Positions 43,759-52,275 of a DNA stretch of 64,000 bases are shown here, in pieces. Every line of letters starts with the position of its first letter. The first letter of the stretch is position 1. The stretch covers positions 3,100,001 through 3,164,000 of the forward strand of contig NZ_CP016543.2 of assembly GCF_001687665.2 (NCBI RefSeq). The letters are read 5' to 3'. Both the position numbers and the translations under genes were made by a program. The notes beneath the pieces are model-generated. The model was not told the DNA's origin and made no database searches. It saw only the letters and a list, made by a program, of their open reading frames with translations. The DNA is from Planococcus donghaensis (GTDB lineage: Bacteria; Bacillota; Bacilli; Bacillales_A; Planococcaceae).

Positions 43759-44577
43759 TTGGGACATTATATTGAAGTGGAAGATGGCGTGAACGTTTAT
43801 GTAGAAGATATCGGATCGGGGCAACCGGTTGTCTTTATTCACGGTTGGCCTTTAAACAGCAAAGCATTTGAGTCACAAGTGAGCGTGCTTGCAGAGCAAA
43901 ACTTCCGATTTATTGGCATTGACCTTAGAGGTTACGGGAAATCGGACAAGCCATGGTCGAGCTATGATTACGACATGGCAGCAAATGACGTGAAAGCTGT
44001 CGTTGATTACTTGAAGCTTGATCATTTTGTGCTTGCCGGATTTTCCATGGGCGGACCGATTGCCATTCGGTACTTAACAAATTTCGATCAGCAAGGCGTT
44101 GATAAATTAATGCTGTTAGCAGCGGCGGCTCCGGTGTTTACGCAACGTGATGATTTCCAACACAACTTAAAACCCGAAGAAGTCGATGGCATTATCGACC
44201 AACTTAAACAAGACCGTCCCGCTTTTCTTGGTCAATTCGCGGATATGTTCTTTGAACAAGAAAAATCACCGGAATTTATACACTGGTTCCAAACTCTTGG
44301 ACTCGAAGCCGGTGCTCACTCAACTATTAAATCAGCGATTGCTTTACGAGACGAGGACTTGCGCGATGAGTTAGCTAGCATCACTGTGCCAACGGCTATT
44401 TTCCACGGGAAAAAAGACCAAATTTGTACGTATGAATTAGCTGAAGAACTGGACAAACAAATCTCCAACTCCGTGCTCGTTTCGTTTGAAGACAGCGGAC
44501 ATGGCATCAACGCCGATGAGCCAGAACGTTTTAACAGTGAGTTGTTGAAGTTCTTGAAGGGTTCTGATGCAAAATAA
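43759..44577 (+). CDS. Alpha/beta hydrolase (haloperoxidase/esterase type)
   Basis: A 272-residue hydrolase. It has the oxyanion HGWP motif in VVFIHGWPLNSKAFE (about residues 23-37), the nucleophile elbow GFSMGG (about 93-98), Asp in the FHGKKDQICTYE region (about 214) and the catalytic His in DSGHGINADEPERF (about 245). These are features of non-heme haloperoxidase-like esterases. It starts at TTG behind AAAGGAGGAG. It precedes an aldo/keto reductase gene by 114 nt. Confidence 0.87.
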   Translation: MGHYIEVEDGVNVYVEDIGSGQPVVFIHGWPLNSKAFESQVSVLAEQNFRFIGIDLRGYGKSDKPWSSYDYDMAANDVKAVVDYLKLDHFVLAGFSMGGPIAIRYLTNFDQQGVDKLMLLAAAAPVFTQRDDFQHNLKPEEVDGIIDQLKQDRPAFLGQFADMFFEQEKSPEFIHWFQTLGLEAGAHSTIKSAIALRDEDLRDELASITVPTAIFHGKKDQICTYELAEELDKQISNSVLVSFEDSGHGINADEPERFNSELLKFLKGSDAK

Positions 44578-44691
44578 AGACTTTATGCAGCATGGAAGTT
44601 GTTAGGCAATTAGATGACCCATCGTGATGTCTTGTTCCAGACCTAGTTGCTAACTCAAAAGGATCATTAAGAAAGAGGAGGAAATGTTTTA

Positions 44692-45513
44692 ATGGCTAAC
44701 GAGCAGTTTTTCACATTTCACAACGGCGTACCAATTCCCAAGATTGGTTTTGGTACGTGGCAAATTCCAAACGAAGAAGCTTACGACGCAGTAACGATTG
44801 CGTTGAAAACTGGCTATACGCACATTGATACGGCGTTAGCATATAAAAATGAAGAAAATGTCGGGAAAGCAATCAAAGATTTTAATATTTCCCGGGAAAA
44901 CGTCTTTATTACAAGTAAGCTACCAGCCGAAACAAAAGGATATGAAGAGACTTTGAAGGCTTTTGAAGAAACGATTTCAAATCTTGGCGTGGATTTCTTG
45001 GATCTTTATTTGATTCATGCGCCGTGGCCTTGGGATGACATTGGCAAAGATTGCACAGCAGCCAATATTGAATCGTGGAAAGCGATGGAGAAGCTTTATA
45101 AAGAAGGCAAAATCCGTGCCATCGGCGTTTCCAATTTTGCGGAAAGCGATATTCAAGCACTTGTTGATGCTTGCGAGATCGTGCCAATGGCCAACCAAAT
45201 TCCGTTTTATGTCGGTCGCGACCAAAAGAGCTTGCTGCAGTTTTGTGCAAAGCATGACATTGTGGTCGAAGCGTATTCGCCACTTGCAACGGGTCAAGTT
45301 TTGGACAGTCTTGAACTCAAGGAAATGGCCGCTAAATATGATGTTACGCCTGCGCAGTTGTGCATTCGTTACTGTTTAGAAAAAAATACATTGCCCCTTC
45401 CGAAATCGACAAACGAAGATCGCATTTTAGAAAATAGCCAATTGGATTTCTCGATTTCTCCAGAAGATGTGGAAGCACTCGATGCATTTGAAGATGTTCG
45501 CGCTAAATCGTGA
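44692..45513 (+). CDS. Aldo/keto reductase, AKR5-like
   Basis: A 273-residue reductase. The tetrad is visible in HIDTALAYKNEENVGKAI (Asp and Tyr, about residues 43-60), FITSKLPAETKG (Lys, about 75) and YLIHAPWPWDD (His, about 108). The C-terminal phosphate-binding part is PLPKSTNEDRILEN (about 234-247). This fits the AKR5 group (2,5-diketo-D-gluconate reductase/methylglyoxal reductase YvgN-like). GAGGAGG precedes the ATG. A terminator follows directly after the stop. Confidence 0.88.
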   Translation: MANEQFFTFHNGVPIPKIGFGTWQIPNEEAYDAVTIALKTGYTHIDTALAYKNEENVGKAIKDFNISRENVFITSKLPAETKGYEETLKAFEETISNLGVDFLDLYLIHAPWPWDDIGKDCTAANIESWKAMEKLYKEGKIRAIGVSNFAESDIQALVDACEIVPMANQIPFYVGRDQKSLLQFCAKHDIVVEAYSPLATGQVLDSLELKEMAAKYDVTPAQLCIRYCLEKNTLPLPKSTNEDRILENSQLDFSISPEDVEALDAFEDVRAKS

Positions 45514-45514
45514 T

Positions 45515-45541
45515 AAAAACCGCCCTCGGGCGGTTTTTTTA
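45515..45541 (+). terminator. Intrinsic terminator after the AKR5-like gene
   Basis: AAAACCGCCC and GGGCGGTTTT with a short loop and T7 tail. Confidence 0.88.
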
Positions 45542-45567
45542 GAGAGAATTCGCGTATATTTCGCATG

Positions 45568-45681
45568 AATTTCCCAGTTAATTGGATATACAGTCCAATT
45601 AACTGGAAATACTGTCCGATTTAGATCAAATACTGTCCGATTGAGACTAAATACTGTCCAAATCACTCTATTTACTGTCGA
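45568..45681 (+). repeat. Dispersed intergenic element with 21-bp tandem repeats, copy 4
   Basis: Units start at 45588 (ATACAGTCC, one change), 45609, 45630 and 45651, and the closing unit is TTACTGTCGA at 45672. The lead TTCCCAGTTAATTGGAT is the same as in copies 2 and 3. It starts about 30 bases after a terminator and ends about 100 bases before the MPATG protein gene. Confidence 0.8.
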
Positions 45682-45778
45682 AATAAAATTCCTAACTATT
45701 TTTTACCGAAAATGTGATCTAAACTTCAACTCTCTCCGTTATGTCCATAACAGATTAAAAAACGAGGAGTGTTTTTAT

Positions 45779-47113
45779 ATGAAATGGAATAAAATCTTAG
45801 CACCTGTATTAGGGGCAACGCTTTTAATACCGGGCATGGCAACAAACGTATTAGCAGCTGAAGTATCACCAACTGAAACGACAGGCGTGGAACTTCGCGC
45901 AACATTGGATTCATTATTATCCGAGCATTACGCATTAGCAGTAGATTCAATGATGAAAATTTATGACGAAGACGAAGCAGCAGAAGCAGCAATTGCAGCG
46001 CTTGACGCCAACGCAGCAGACATGGAGCCTGTTATTGCTTCTGTTTACGGTGAAGAAGGTGGCGCAGCATTCACGGAAATTTTTGACAAGCACAATACTG
46101 GGACAGATGATTATGCCGCAGCGGTTAGAGATGGCGATGACGCAATGAAAGAAGAAGCGTTAGACGAAATTCAATCTTTTGTTGACGACATGGGCGCATT
46201 TCTTGGTACAGCGACAGAAGGCAACCTTCCTGAAGATGGTGCCACTGCAGCTCTTCGTGAACACGAAGATTTTGTTCAAAACACATTTGACCTTTATGTA
46301 GAAGGAGATTATGTTGCGGCTTATACCTCTTACTTAGATGGATTCACACAAATCTTTGGAGCTGGTGGCGCAATTAGTGGCGCTATTTCAACTCAGTTTC
46401 CCGATCAGTTTTCAGATCCAAATACGCCAGCTGGTGACTTCCGTTCGACAGTAAACCGGATTGCGGCTGAGCATTTCGCGTTAGCACAGTTGAGCATGCA
46501 AAAAGGCTATAATGGTTCTGAAGACTTTGATTTTGCCGATTGGGCGCAAGATCAAAATACAGAAGAATTCCGTGCAGCACTTGCTACGGTTTATGGTGAA
46601 GAAGCAAGCAACGAATTTGTTCAACTGTGGAACAACCAACACATTTCTGTTCAAGGTGACTTAGTGATTGCTGTAGCAGCTGATGATAAAGAAGCGGCTG
46701 AAGAAGCAACAAATACATTAACAAGTACATTTGCAAAAGACTTAGGAACATTTTTAAACACAGCGACAGAAGATCGCATGCCTTTGGATGAAACCATTGC
46801 AGGTGTGAAAGCTCACGAAACGTCAGTTATCGATACGTTCCAACAATACGTATCTGGTGATTACACCACTTCTTATGAAACATACCGTTCAGGCTATGCG
46901 ATTATGTTCGACATTGGTAAAGGATTGAGCGGCGCAGTTGTTGATCAGTTCCCTGAGAAATTCGAAAACACAGCACCTGAAAAAATGCCTGCTACAGGAC
47001 TTGGCGGCATGGCCAACCAATCAAACACAATGGTTCTTTGGATCACATTGAGCATGATGATTTTATTGGCAGCTGGAACGATTACTTATCGCCAAACGAA
47101 AAACCAACAGTAA
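45779..47113 (+). CDS. Cell-wall-anchored protein with duplicated helical domain and MPATG sorting signal
   Basis: A 444-residue exported protein. The signal peptide is KILAPVLGATLLIPGMATNVLAA. Two related helical domains follow (about residues 35-210 and 215-395). Both share EH(Y/F)ALA, (V/A)YGEE, AF/LNTATE, the DGT/DYTTSY block and QFP(D/E)(Q/K)F. The end has MPATG (about 402-406), a membrane helix (TMVLWITLSMMILLAAGTIT) and a short positive tail, a sortase sorting signal with M replacing L. GAGGAG before the ATG at 45779 sets the start; the longer frame runs through the repeat element. The adjacent sortase is its probable anchor enzyme. Ligand unknown. Confidence 0.8.
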   Translation: MKWNKILAPVLGATLLIPGMATNVLAAEVSPTETTGVELRATLDSLLSEHYALAVDSMMKIYDEDEAAEAAIAALDANAADMEPVIASVYGEEGGAAFTEIFDKHNTGTDDYAAAVRDGDDAMKEEALDEIQSFVDDMGAFLGTATEGNLPEDGATAALREHEDFVQNTFDLYVEGDYVAAYTSYLDGFTQIFGAGGAISGAISTQFPDQFSDPNTPAGDFRSTVNRIAAEHFALAQLSMQKGYNGSEDFDFADWAQDQNTEEFRAALATVYGEEASNEFVQLWNNQHISVQGDLVIAVAADDKEAAEEATNTLTSTFAKDLGTFLNTATEDRMPLDETIAGVKAHETSVIDTFQQYVSGDYTTSYETYRSGYAIMFDIGKGLSGAVVDQFPEKFENTAPEKMPATGLGGMANQSNTMVLWITLSMMILLAAGTITYRQTKNQQ

Positions 47114-47172
47114 AACTTATTAGAGAGAGCCTCAAGCTCTCTCTGTTCCCGATTAGAAAGGAGGAATGACAA

Positions 47173-48141
47173 ATGAAGCAGCTTGTTACCATTGGAACTG
47201 CGTTAGTTTTATGTCTCGCTTTGTTTATCATATTAAAGCCTTTGGCCGCTAGTCCCACTTTTGAAGAGCAAATTGAACAGGTCAAAAAAGTGGAAGAAAA
47301 AGAGCCGATTAAAAAAGAAGAAGTGACTGGCAACTATGTAGACAAGATTGCGGAGTTTCCCATTCTTCCAGAACAACGCGAAAAGCTACAAATGTTGCAA
47401 CGCGAACGACAAGAAAGCATTAAGGGCATGGAGCCTTTTCAAATTAAAATTCCTTCCATCGGCGTTGACGCAGCAATCGAGTCGACTGGTATTTTAGACA
47501 ACGGTGAAATGGGTGTACCTGAAGATGTAGACCAAGTTGGCTGGTTTGAGCCTGGTTATAAAGTGGGCGCAAAAGGCCATGCAGTTTTAGCAGGACACGT
47601 TGACAGCTTGACAGGACCCGCCGTGTTTTATGAACTGGAAAATATAAAAATTGGTGAAACCGTTACGGTAACAGGTCCAGACGGACGCGAAATGGTCTAT
47701 AAAGTGACGGACTTAACGAGCTACGTAACAGATGATGCACCGATTGAAAAAATATTCGGTAGTTCAGACAAACGTCTCTTGAGTTTGATCACGTGTACTG
47801 GCGATTATAACCGCGACATCGGTTCACACGAAGAGCGTCTAGTTGTAACGGCTGAATTGATTTCTGATTCAAGCGTTACTGATAAACAACCTGAACCACC
47901 GGCAAATGTTTTTGCTACAGCATTCAACATTTCTTGGCACGCAGTGCGTGACGATGCGATTATCGGCTACCGCATTTACGAAGAAGACATCCAAACTGGT
48001 GAAATGACAAAAATCGAAACGGTTTCGTTGTTTGACCGCAAAAAAGTAGACATTCAAAAAGATGATACAAAGCGTTATTTTGTTACTTCAGTTGATGTTG
48101 ATTTGAATGAATCGAAAAAAGCATTAGCAGAAACGAAATAA
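47173..48141 (+). CDS. Class F-like sortase with C-terminal fibronectin III-like domain
   Basis: A 322-residue membrane-anchored transpeptidase. After an N-terminal helix, the catalytic core shows IKIPSIGVDAAIESTGI (about residues 94-110), catalytic His in AVLAGHVDS (about 141), Cys in SLITCTGDY (about 199) and Arg in EERLVV (about 213). The last ~90 residues (PPANVFATAFNISWHAVRDD..GYRIYEED) look like a fibronectin type III module, uncommon in sortases. AGAAAGGAGG precedes the ATG, 59 nt after the MPATG protein gene. I infer a dedicated sortase-substrate pair. Confidence 0.85.
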   Translation: MKQLVTIGTALVLCLALFIILKPLAASPTFEEQIEQVKKVEEKEPIKKEEVTGNYVDKIAEFPILPEQREKLQMLQRERQESIKGMEPFQIKIPSIGVDAAIESTGILDNGEMGVPEDVDQVGWFEPGYKVGAKGHAVLAGHVDSLTGPAVFYELENIKIGETVTVTGPDGREMVYKVTDLTSYVTDDAPIEKIFGSSDKRLLSLITCTGDYNRDIGSHEERLVVTAELISDSSVTDKQPEPPANVFATAFNISWHAVRDDAIIGYRIYEEDIQTGEMTKIETVSLFDRKKVDIQKDDTKRYFVTSVDVDLNESKKALAETK

Positions 48142-48235
48142 GTTTTATAGTAGAAAAAATCGTTCTAGCTGGACGCTTCCAAGGGTCACGGCTCACGCAA
48201 TTAGCCTTTGGACGCACCCTCGCTTAGAAAAACCT

Positions 48236-48281
48236 AAAACCTGAGAAAGAAAAGCCCTCCACTTTTCTCTCTCAGGTTTTT
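48236..48281. terminator. Intrinsic terminator after the sortase gene
   Basis: AAAACCTGAGAAAGAAAAG and CTTTTCTCTCTCAGGTTTTT pair with minor bulges. Confidence 0.8.
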
Positions 48282-48304
48282 AAGTATAAGCTGATTGAAC
48301 AACA

Positions 48305-48351
48305 AAAAAGCTGTCCCAAAAATCATTCACACGATTTTCGGGACAGCTTTT
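48305..48351 (-). terminator. Intrinsic terminator of the ada operon
   Basis: AAAAGCTGTCCC and GGGACAGCTTTT with extra inner pairing (AAAAATC/GATTTT), 12 nt past the ogt stop on the minus strand. Confidence 0.85.
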
Positions 48352-48362
48352 CGATGTCATCA

Positions 48363-48854
48363 TTAAACTGATTGATTGTCACTGCATGCTTTTTCGTGAC
48401 GCAGTAGCCATTCTTTTCGCGGCAATGTGCCGGCGTAGCCTGTTAGTTTGCCGTTTGCGCCAATAATGCGGTGACACGGCACGACAATGCTTAGTTTATT
48501 TTTGCTGTTGGCGTTGCCTACTGCTCTGACCGCTTTTTCACTGCCGACAGCTTTAGCAATCGCACCGTAAGACACGGTTTCTGCATACGGCACATCGGTT
48601 AACGCCGTCCACACTCTTTGCTGAAATTCTGTTCCTGCAGACTCACACGCAAATGTGAAATCCATGCGCTTCCCTTGAAAATATTCTTCAAGTTGCTGTT
48701 GGCAATCTTTTAACACTTGCGGGCTATCTGGAGAGAGCGGCATTGTCACTCTACTTTTTTCACTAAACAAAATCGATCGAATGGCTTTGTCGGTTCCGGT
48801 GATTTCTACGATGCCGATAGGTGATTGAAATTCAATTTGATGCACGTGATTCAT
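48363..48854 (-). CDS. ogt: Methylated-DNA-protein-cysteine S-methyltransferase
   Basis: A 163-residue suicide repair protein that removes methyl groups from O6-methylguanine. The active site is IVPCHRIIG (about residues 128-136), and the DNA-binding helix region is EFQQRVWTALTDVPYAETVSYGAIAKAVG (about 77-105). GGAGGTCATT decides the ATG at 48854, which overlaps the alkA stop by 4 nt. It is the third gene of the alkylation-repair operon and corresponds to AdaB of Bacillus. Confidence 0.92.
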   Translation of the reverse strand: MNHVHQIEFQSPIGIVEITGTDKAIRSILFSEKSRVTMPLSPDSPQVLKDCQQQLEEYFQGKRMDFTFACESAGTEFQQRVWTALTDVPYAETVSYGAIAKAVGSEKAVRAVGNANSKNKLSIVVPCHRIIGANGKLTGYAGTLPRKEWLLRHEKACSDNQSV

Positions 48855-49747
48855 AATAATGACCTCCATAAATAGAATGTGGCATAGGCTTCCCACCCGC
48901 TCCAATTGGTCGAAAGCTCGGTAATTTCTGCGAGTGTTGGTTTTCGTTCCATGTTTAATTGAAATTTTAGGGCATTATGCAGCCCAACATCTGCAAGCGG
49001 AAAAGCAGATGCATCGTGCAAACATTTCATCATGACGTAATTGGCCGACCATGCGCCGACTCCTCGAATTTCTAACAATTTACTTTCCATGTCTGGCTCT
49101 TCTAGCAATCGCTCTTTGTTTAAATCACCGGTCGCCATCATAGATGCAATGCCTAAAATATATTCTGATTTCCGTCCCGTTAACTGTAACGCTCTCAATT
49201 CTTCAAGCGTCAATGCCGCGATTGTTTCAGGATGCGGGAAAGTCCAATACGTTTCCTCTTCGTAAACAACTGAATCTCCATAACTTTCGACAAATCTTTT
49301 CTTTAAAGTATACGCAAATGTTAAATTGATTTGCTGCCCCATGACAGCCCACACCAATGCTTCGAACAAGTCCGGGACACCTATTATACGCAAGCCGTAA
49401 TATTGTTGGACTACTGGATTTAAGACAGAATCCGTTTCCGCCATTTCGTAAAATCCTCGCAAATCGGTGTTCAAATCAAACCAGTCTTCTATATATGCAA
49501 CGACTTGCTCCCTTTCATCTGGAGTAGGTGTACTTAGCGGAAACTCAATGCGTAAAGCTCCCGGAACTGCTGTTAGTTGAAACAGCACCCGTTCTCCGTT
49601 TATGTTGAGCAACTTGATCACTTTGTCTTTTTTAATCCGGTATAAGTTTTCTTGCGAAGACCTGCCAAGATGCACGAGACATTCTTCATAATTAAAATCA
49701 GCAGGTGTTGAGATTTCTATATAGTGCGTACTTTGTACAGGCTTCAT
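48851..49747 (-). CDS. alkA: DNA-3-methyladenine glycosylase II
   Basis: A 298-residue base-excision glycosylase. The helix-hairpin-helix is LEIRGVGAWSANYVMMKCL (about residues 226-244) followed by the catalytic Asp in FPLADVGLHNAL (about 253). FEALVWAVMGQQINLTFAYTLKKRF (about 127-151) is the preceding conserved region. The N-terminal ~110 residues form the AlkA_N-like domain. It overlaps adaA (upstream) and ogt (downstream) by 4 nt each. It excises alkylated purines. Confidence 0.92.
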   Translation of the reverse strand: MKPVQSTHYIEISTPADFNYEECLVHLGRSSQENLYRIKKDKVIKLLNINGERVLFQLTAVPGALRIEFPLSTPTPDEREQVVAYIEDWFDLNTDLRGFYEMAETDSVLNPVVQQYYGLRIIGVPDLFEALVWAVMGQQINLTFAYTLKKRFVESYGDSVVYEEETYWTFPHPETIAALTLEELRALQLTGRKSEYILGIASMMATGDLNKERLLEEPDMESKLLEIRGVGAWSANYVMMKCLHDASAFPLADVGLHNALKFQLNMERKPTLAEITELSTNWSGWEAYATFYLWRSLL

Positions 49748-50304
49748 AGAAGAACCAACTCACTTTGCTTTCGATATTCTGATGGTGAATGGTTTGTTAG
49801 CTTACGAAATACTTTATAGAAGTTTGATGGGCTTTGAAACCCCACTTCTAGCGCGACTTCAAGGTTTGATAAATCGGTACTTGTTAATAAGCATAACGCT
49901 TTATCGATGCGAATTTTTTCAAGACAGGCATGTGGCGTTTCTGCAGTTTCTTCTTTGAAAATGCGCTCTAAGTATGACGGACTCATGCCGACATGGTGTG
50001 CGATTTGTTGAAGACTAACCCGCTCTTTATAATTGGCAGTCAAATAAGTCATAACGTTACGCGTAAGTTCTTCAGCAGGAGAATATTCCGTTTCTGGCTG
50101 ACAACGTTTGCATGCGCGGAATCCGTTTGCCTCTGCCTCTTCTATCGTCAGACAAAATTCCACGTTCACTTTTTTCGGCTTTCGAGAACGACAAGAAGGG
50201 CGGCAGTAAATTTTGGTGGTTTTCACGCATGTGTAAAAAAGACCGTCGTACTTACGATCGCAAGCTATTACTTTGTTCCACATTTCATCAAAAGATAACC
50301 CCAT
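49744..50304 (-). CDS. adaA: AdaA: methylphosphotriester-DNA methyltransferase and transcriptional activator
   Basis: A 186-residue regulator. The N-terminal Ada zinc domain reads ACDRKYDGLFYTCVKTTKIYCRPSCRSR, then GFRACKRCQPE, providing four cysteines including the methyl acceptor. An AraC-type HTH follows (VSLQQIAHHVGMSPSYLERIFKEET and a second HTH, about residues 97-180). Methyl transfer from phosphotriesters turns it into an activator of its own operon. The ATG at 50304 follows GGGAG. It heads adaA-alkA-ogt; the compact 4-nt overlaps indicate one transcript. Confidence 0.9.
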   Translation of the reverse strand: MGLSFDEMWNKVIACDRKYDGLFYTCVKTTKIYCRPSCRSRKPKKVNVEFCLTIEEAEANGFRACKRCQPETEYSPAEELTRNVMTYLTANYKERVSLQQIAHHVGMSPSYLERIFKEETAETPHACLEKIRIDKALCLLTSTDLSNLEVALEVGFQSPSNFYKVFRKLTNHSPSEYRKQSELVLL

Positions 50305-50443
50305 ACTCTCACTCCCGTTCACACTGTTTTAAAGTTTTGCTGCTCCCCAACGCTTGATCTTTAGTTTATCTCTTTTGACTAAAAAGATGCATCCTCAATC
50401 TTGCCTTTACAGTCTATAATGACTTTATCAAACCAATTAAGCT

Positions 50444-50490
50444 AAAAAATCACTCTAACATCGATTACACGATTGCAGAGTGATTTTTTT
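50444..50490 (-). terminator. Intrinsic terminator after the fusB-type gene
   Basis: AAAAAATCACTCT and AGAGTGATTTTTTT, directly behind the 50493 stop and close to the adaA promoter region. Confidence 0.8.
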
Positions 50491-50492
50491 GG

Positions 50493-51173
50493 TTACCTTT
50501 GGAATTGCCCCACAAATTCACCCAGCGAATCCAGAGTTTTAATATTGCCATTGCACACCGTAGCATCTTGGCAAATGTAATTGCCCCGCTTAACAAATTG
50601 CTCGTTCCCTGAGTTTTTCGTCTTGGCGACAAACAGCCCTACTTCACTATGGTGATTGCAGACTTTGCAAATCCCTTGTTTTTGGCTGCGTGTGAAACTG
50701 CCTTGAAGACCTATCAATTGATCATTTAACTCCACAACCAAATAGCGCAAGTTGGAGCTTTCCGTCCAGCTTAAATAAGAAGTTTTATGGAAATTAATGA
50801 TCTCCGTGTTCGGCCCTTTCAGCTTTTTGGCTTTGGGGAATAATTTTTTCAAGTTTTGCTCGGTAACTGCTTTAAAAGAAATAAGATATGGTTGCAGTTG
50901 TTCTAAAAAGCTCTCTGCCTCACTTAATTCTTTTATCTGGACGAGTGGCTGAAGAATTTTCTTTTGTTTTTCGGTCAAAACAGGAAATAGATTCTGAACT
51001 TTTTCATACGCCAAATGTTTTAGGACATGCAATACTTCAACGTCATTCGTGCTAGTTTGTGCCGTTAACAAAATTTTTGTTTGGTCTTTAATGAAGTTAT
51101 ATTGGTCATTTCGAATAAACGCTTTCGAATGCTCACCATGCTGATTTTCTATTGTTTCTTTTGCCTGAATCAT
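50493..51173 (-). CDS. FusB/FusC-family elongation factor G-binding protein
   Basis: A 226-residue protein. The N-terminal helical bundle (ENQHGEHSKAFIRNDQYNFIKDQ ...) is followed by a C-terminal zinc-finger domain with CKVCNHHSEVGLFVAK and YICQDATVCNGNI (about residues 167-210), the four-cysteine site that contacts EF-G. FusB proteins rescue stalled EF-G and confer fusidic acid resistance. Chromosomal homologues are common in Planococcaceae and Listeria, where resistance is low or absent. GGAGTGGG precedes the ATG at 51173. Confidence 0.87.
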   Translation of the reverse strand: MIQAKETIENQHGEHSKAFIRNDQYNFIKDQTKILLTAQTSTNDVEVLHVLKHLAYEKVQNLFPVLTEKQKKILQPLVQIKELSEAESFLEQLQPYLISFKAVTEQNLKKLFPKAKKLKGPNTEIINFHKTSYLSWTESSNLRYLVVELNDQLIGLQGSFTRSQKQGICKVCNHHSEVGLFVAKTKNSGNEQFVKRGNYICQDATVCNGNIKTLDSLGEFVGQFQR

Positions 51174-51343
51174 TAACACCCACTCCTTACGTTTTGATAC
51201 TTGCCCTTTACGGAAGAAAGAGGTTTTCTACATAACAATTTCTGTTACTCACCATGGTTACTTATGATTTCATCATACTTTATCCATTGTTTCTTTTCCA
51301 TCCATCAGATTTTAGTTGCCCCTATCTGTATCAAAAATGCCCA

Positions 51344-51372
51344 TTAAAAAAAGCTGCATAGCGCAGCTTTTT
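51344..51372 (-). terminator. Intrinsic terminator after the SDR gene
   Basis: AAAAAGCTGC and GCAGCTTTTT around ATAGC, 12 nt beyond the stop. Confidence 0.82.
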
Positions 51373-51383
51373 GAGTCTACCGT

Positions 51384-52127
51384 CTATTGAGTTGTATAGC
51401 CGCCATCCACCATAATCGTAGTGCCTGTAACAAATTCGTTTTCAACTAAAAAGACAATGGCATGTGCGATTTCTTCCGGCTGACCAATTCTACCGACAGG
51501 ATGCCTAGCGATTACAACATCATAAAGCTCACCTAAGGTTTCTCTATTGACCAATCCCGTTTCTACATACCCCGGGGCTACTGCATTCACACGAATTTTA
51601 TGCTCAGCATATTGTAACGCCAAAGACTTAGTCATAAGATTCACAGCGCCTTTTGAAGCGTTGTAAGCAAACGCACCACCTTCTCCGACCGACCCCAAAA
51701 TTGACGAAGTATTAACGATGGCACCCCCTTCTCCGTGTTCAAGCATTTTCTTAATGGCGTGCTTAGCACCGAAAAAGACGCCATCCTGATTGACAGCAAT
51801 CACCTTATGATAATCTTCATACGTCAGTTCATGTGTTACGCTAAATTCCCCAATGCCCGCATTGTTCACAATAATATCCACTCTGCCAAAACGTTCGACA
51901 GTGGCTGAGACCATTTTCTCCACTGACTCTTCACGTGAGACATCGACGCTAACAAATGCTACCTCGTCGCTGCTTTCCTTTAATTGTTGCTCGGCTTGCT
52001 GCCCGCCTTCTTCATTGTAGTCACCAATCACCACTTTTGCGCCTTTATCTAGAAATGCTTTCGCTGTTGCAAAACCAATACCAGATGCTCCGCCAGTTAC
52101 AATTGCTACTTTTCCTGCAAGTTCCAC
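51384..52127 (-). CDS. Short-chain dehydrogenase/reductase
   Basis: A 247-residue SDR with the cofactor loop VTGGASGIGFATAKAF (about residues 10-25), NNAGIGEF (about 89), catalytic Ser in NTSSILGSVG (about 142) and YNASKGAV (about 155). The C-terminus VTGTTIMVDGGYTTQ is typical. It is most like 3-oxoacyl-ACP reductase or acetoin/diol dehydrogenase relatives. It starts at GTG behind AAGGAGGCGG. Monocistronic; substrate unknown. Confidence 0.87.
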   Translation of the reverse strand: MELAGKVAIVTGGASGIGFATAKAFLDKGAKVVIGDYNEEGGQQAEQQLKESSDEVAFVSVDVSREESVEKMVSATVERFGRVDIIVNNAGIGEFSVTHELTYEDYHKVIAVNQDGVFFGAKHAIKKMLEHGEGGAIVNTSSILGSVGEGGAFAYNASKGAVNLMTKSLALQYAEHKIRVNAVAPGYVETGLVNRETLGELYDVVIARHPVGRIGQPEEIAHAIVFLVENEFVTGTTIMVDGGYTTQ

Positions 52128-52220
52128 TCGTTCCGCCTCCTTGTATTGGAAAGATGTTACCTCCTATTAAACATCAATTATCTGAATATTACAATTTTAA
52201 TAACTATTTATGAATGACAC

Positions 52221-52266
52221 AAAAAAAATCTAACCGAAGATCTTTTCACGGTTAGAATTTTTTATT
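52221..52266 (-). terminator. Intrinsic terminator of the pab operon
   Basis: Minus-strand AAATTCTAACCGTG and CGGTTAGATTTTTT, 10 nt after the pabB stop. Confidence 0.75.
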
Positions 52267-52275
52267 TCATTGTAT

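Noticed and set aside
45427-45666. Minus-strand open frame with NRTVF heptads
   Set aside because: Same element read on the other strand and overlapping the end of the aldo/keto reductase gene.
31877-45681. Possible CRISPR-like arrays
   Set aside because: Only 9 bases are conserved per 21-base unit, units number four to five, and no cas genes are seen. This does not fit repeat-spacer architecture.
48166-48235. Possible dispersed repeat after the sortase gene (GCTGGACGCTTCC, CACGGCTCACGC)
   Set aside because: It resembles short repeats I recall from related Bacillota, but only one copy is in the window, so it cannot be supported.
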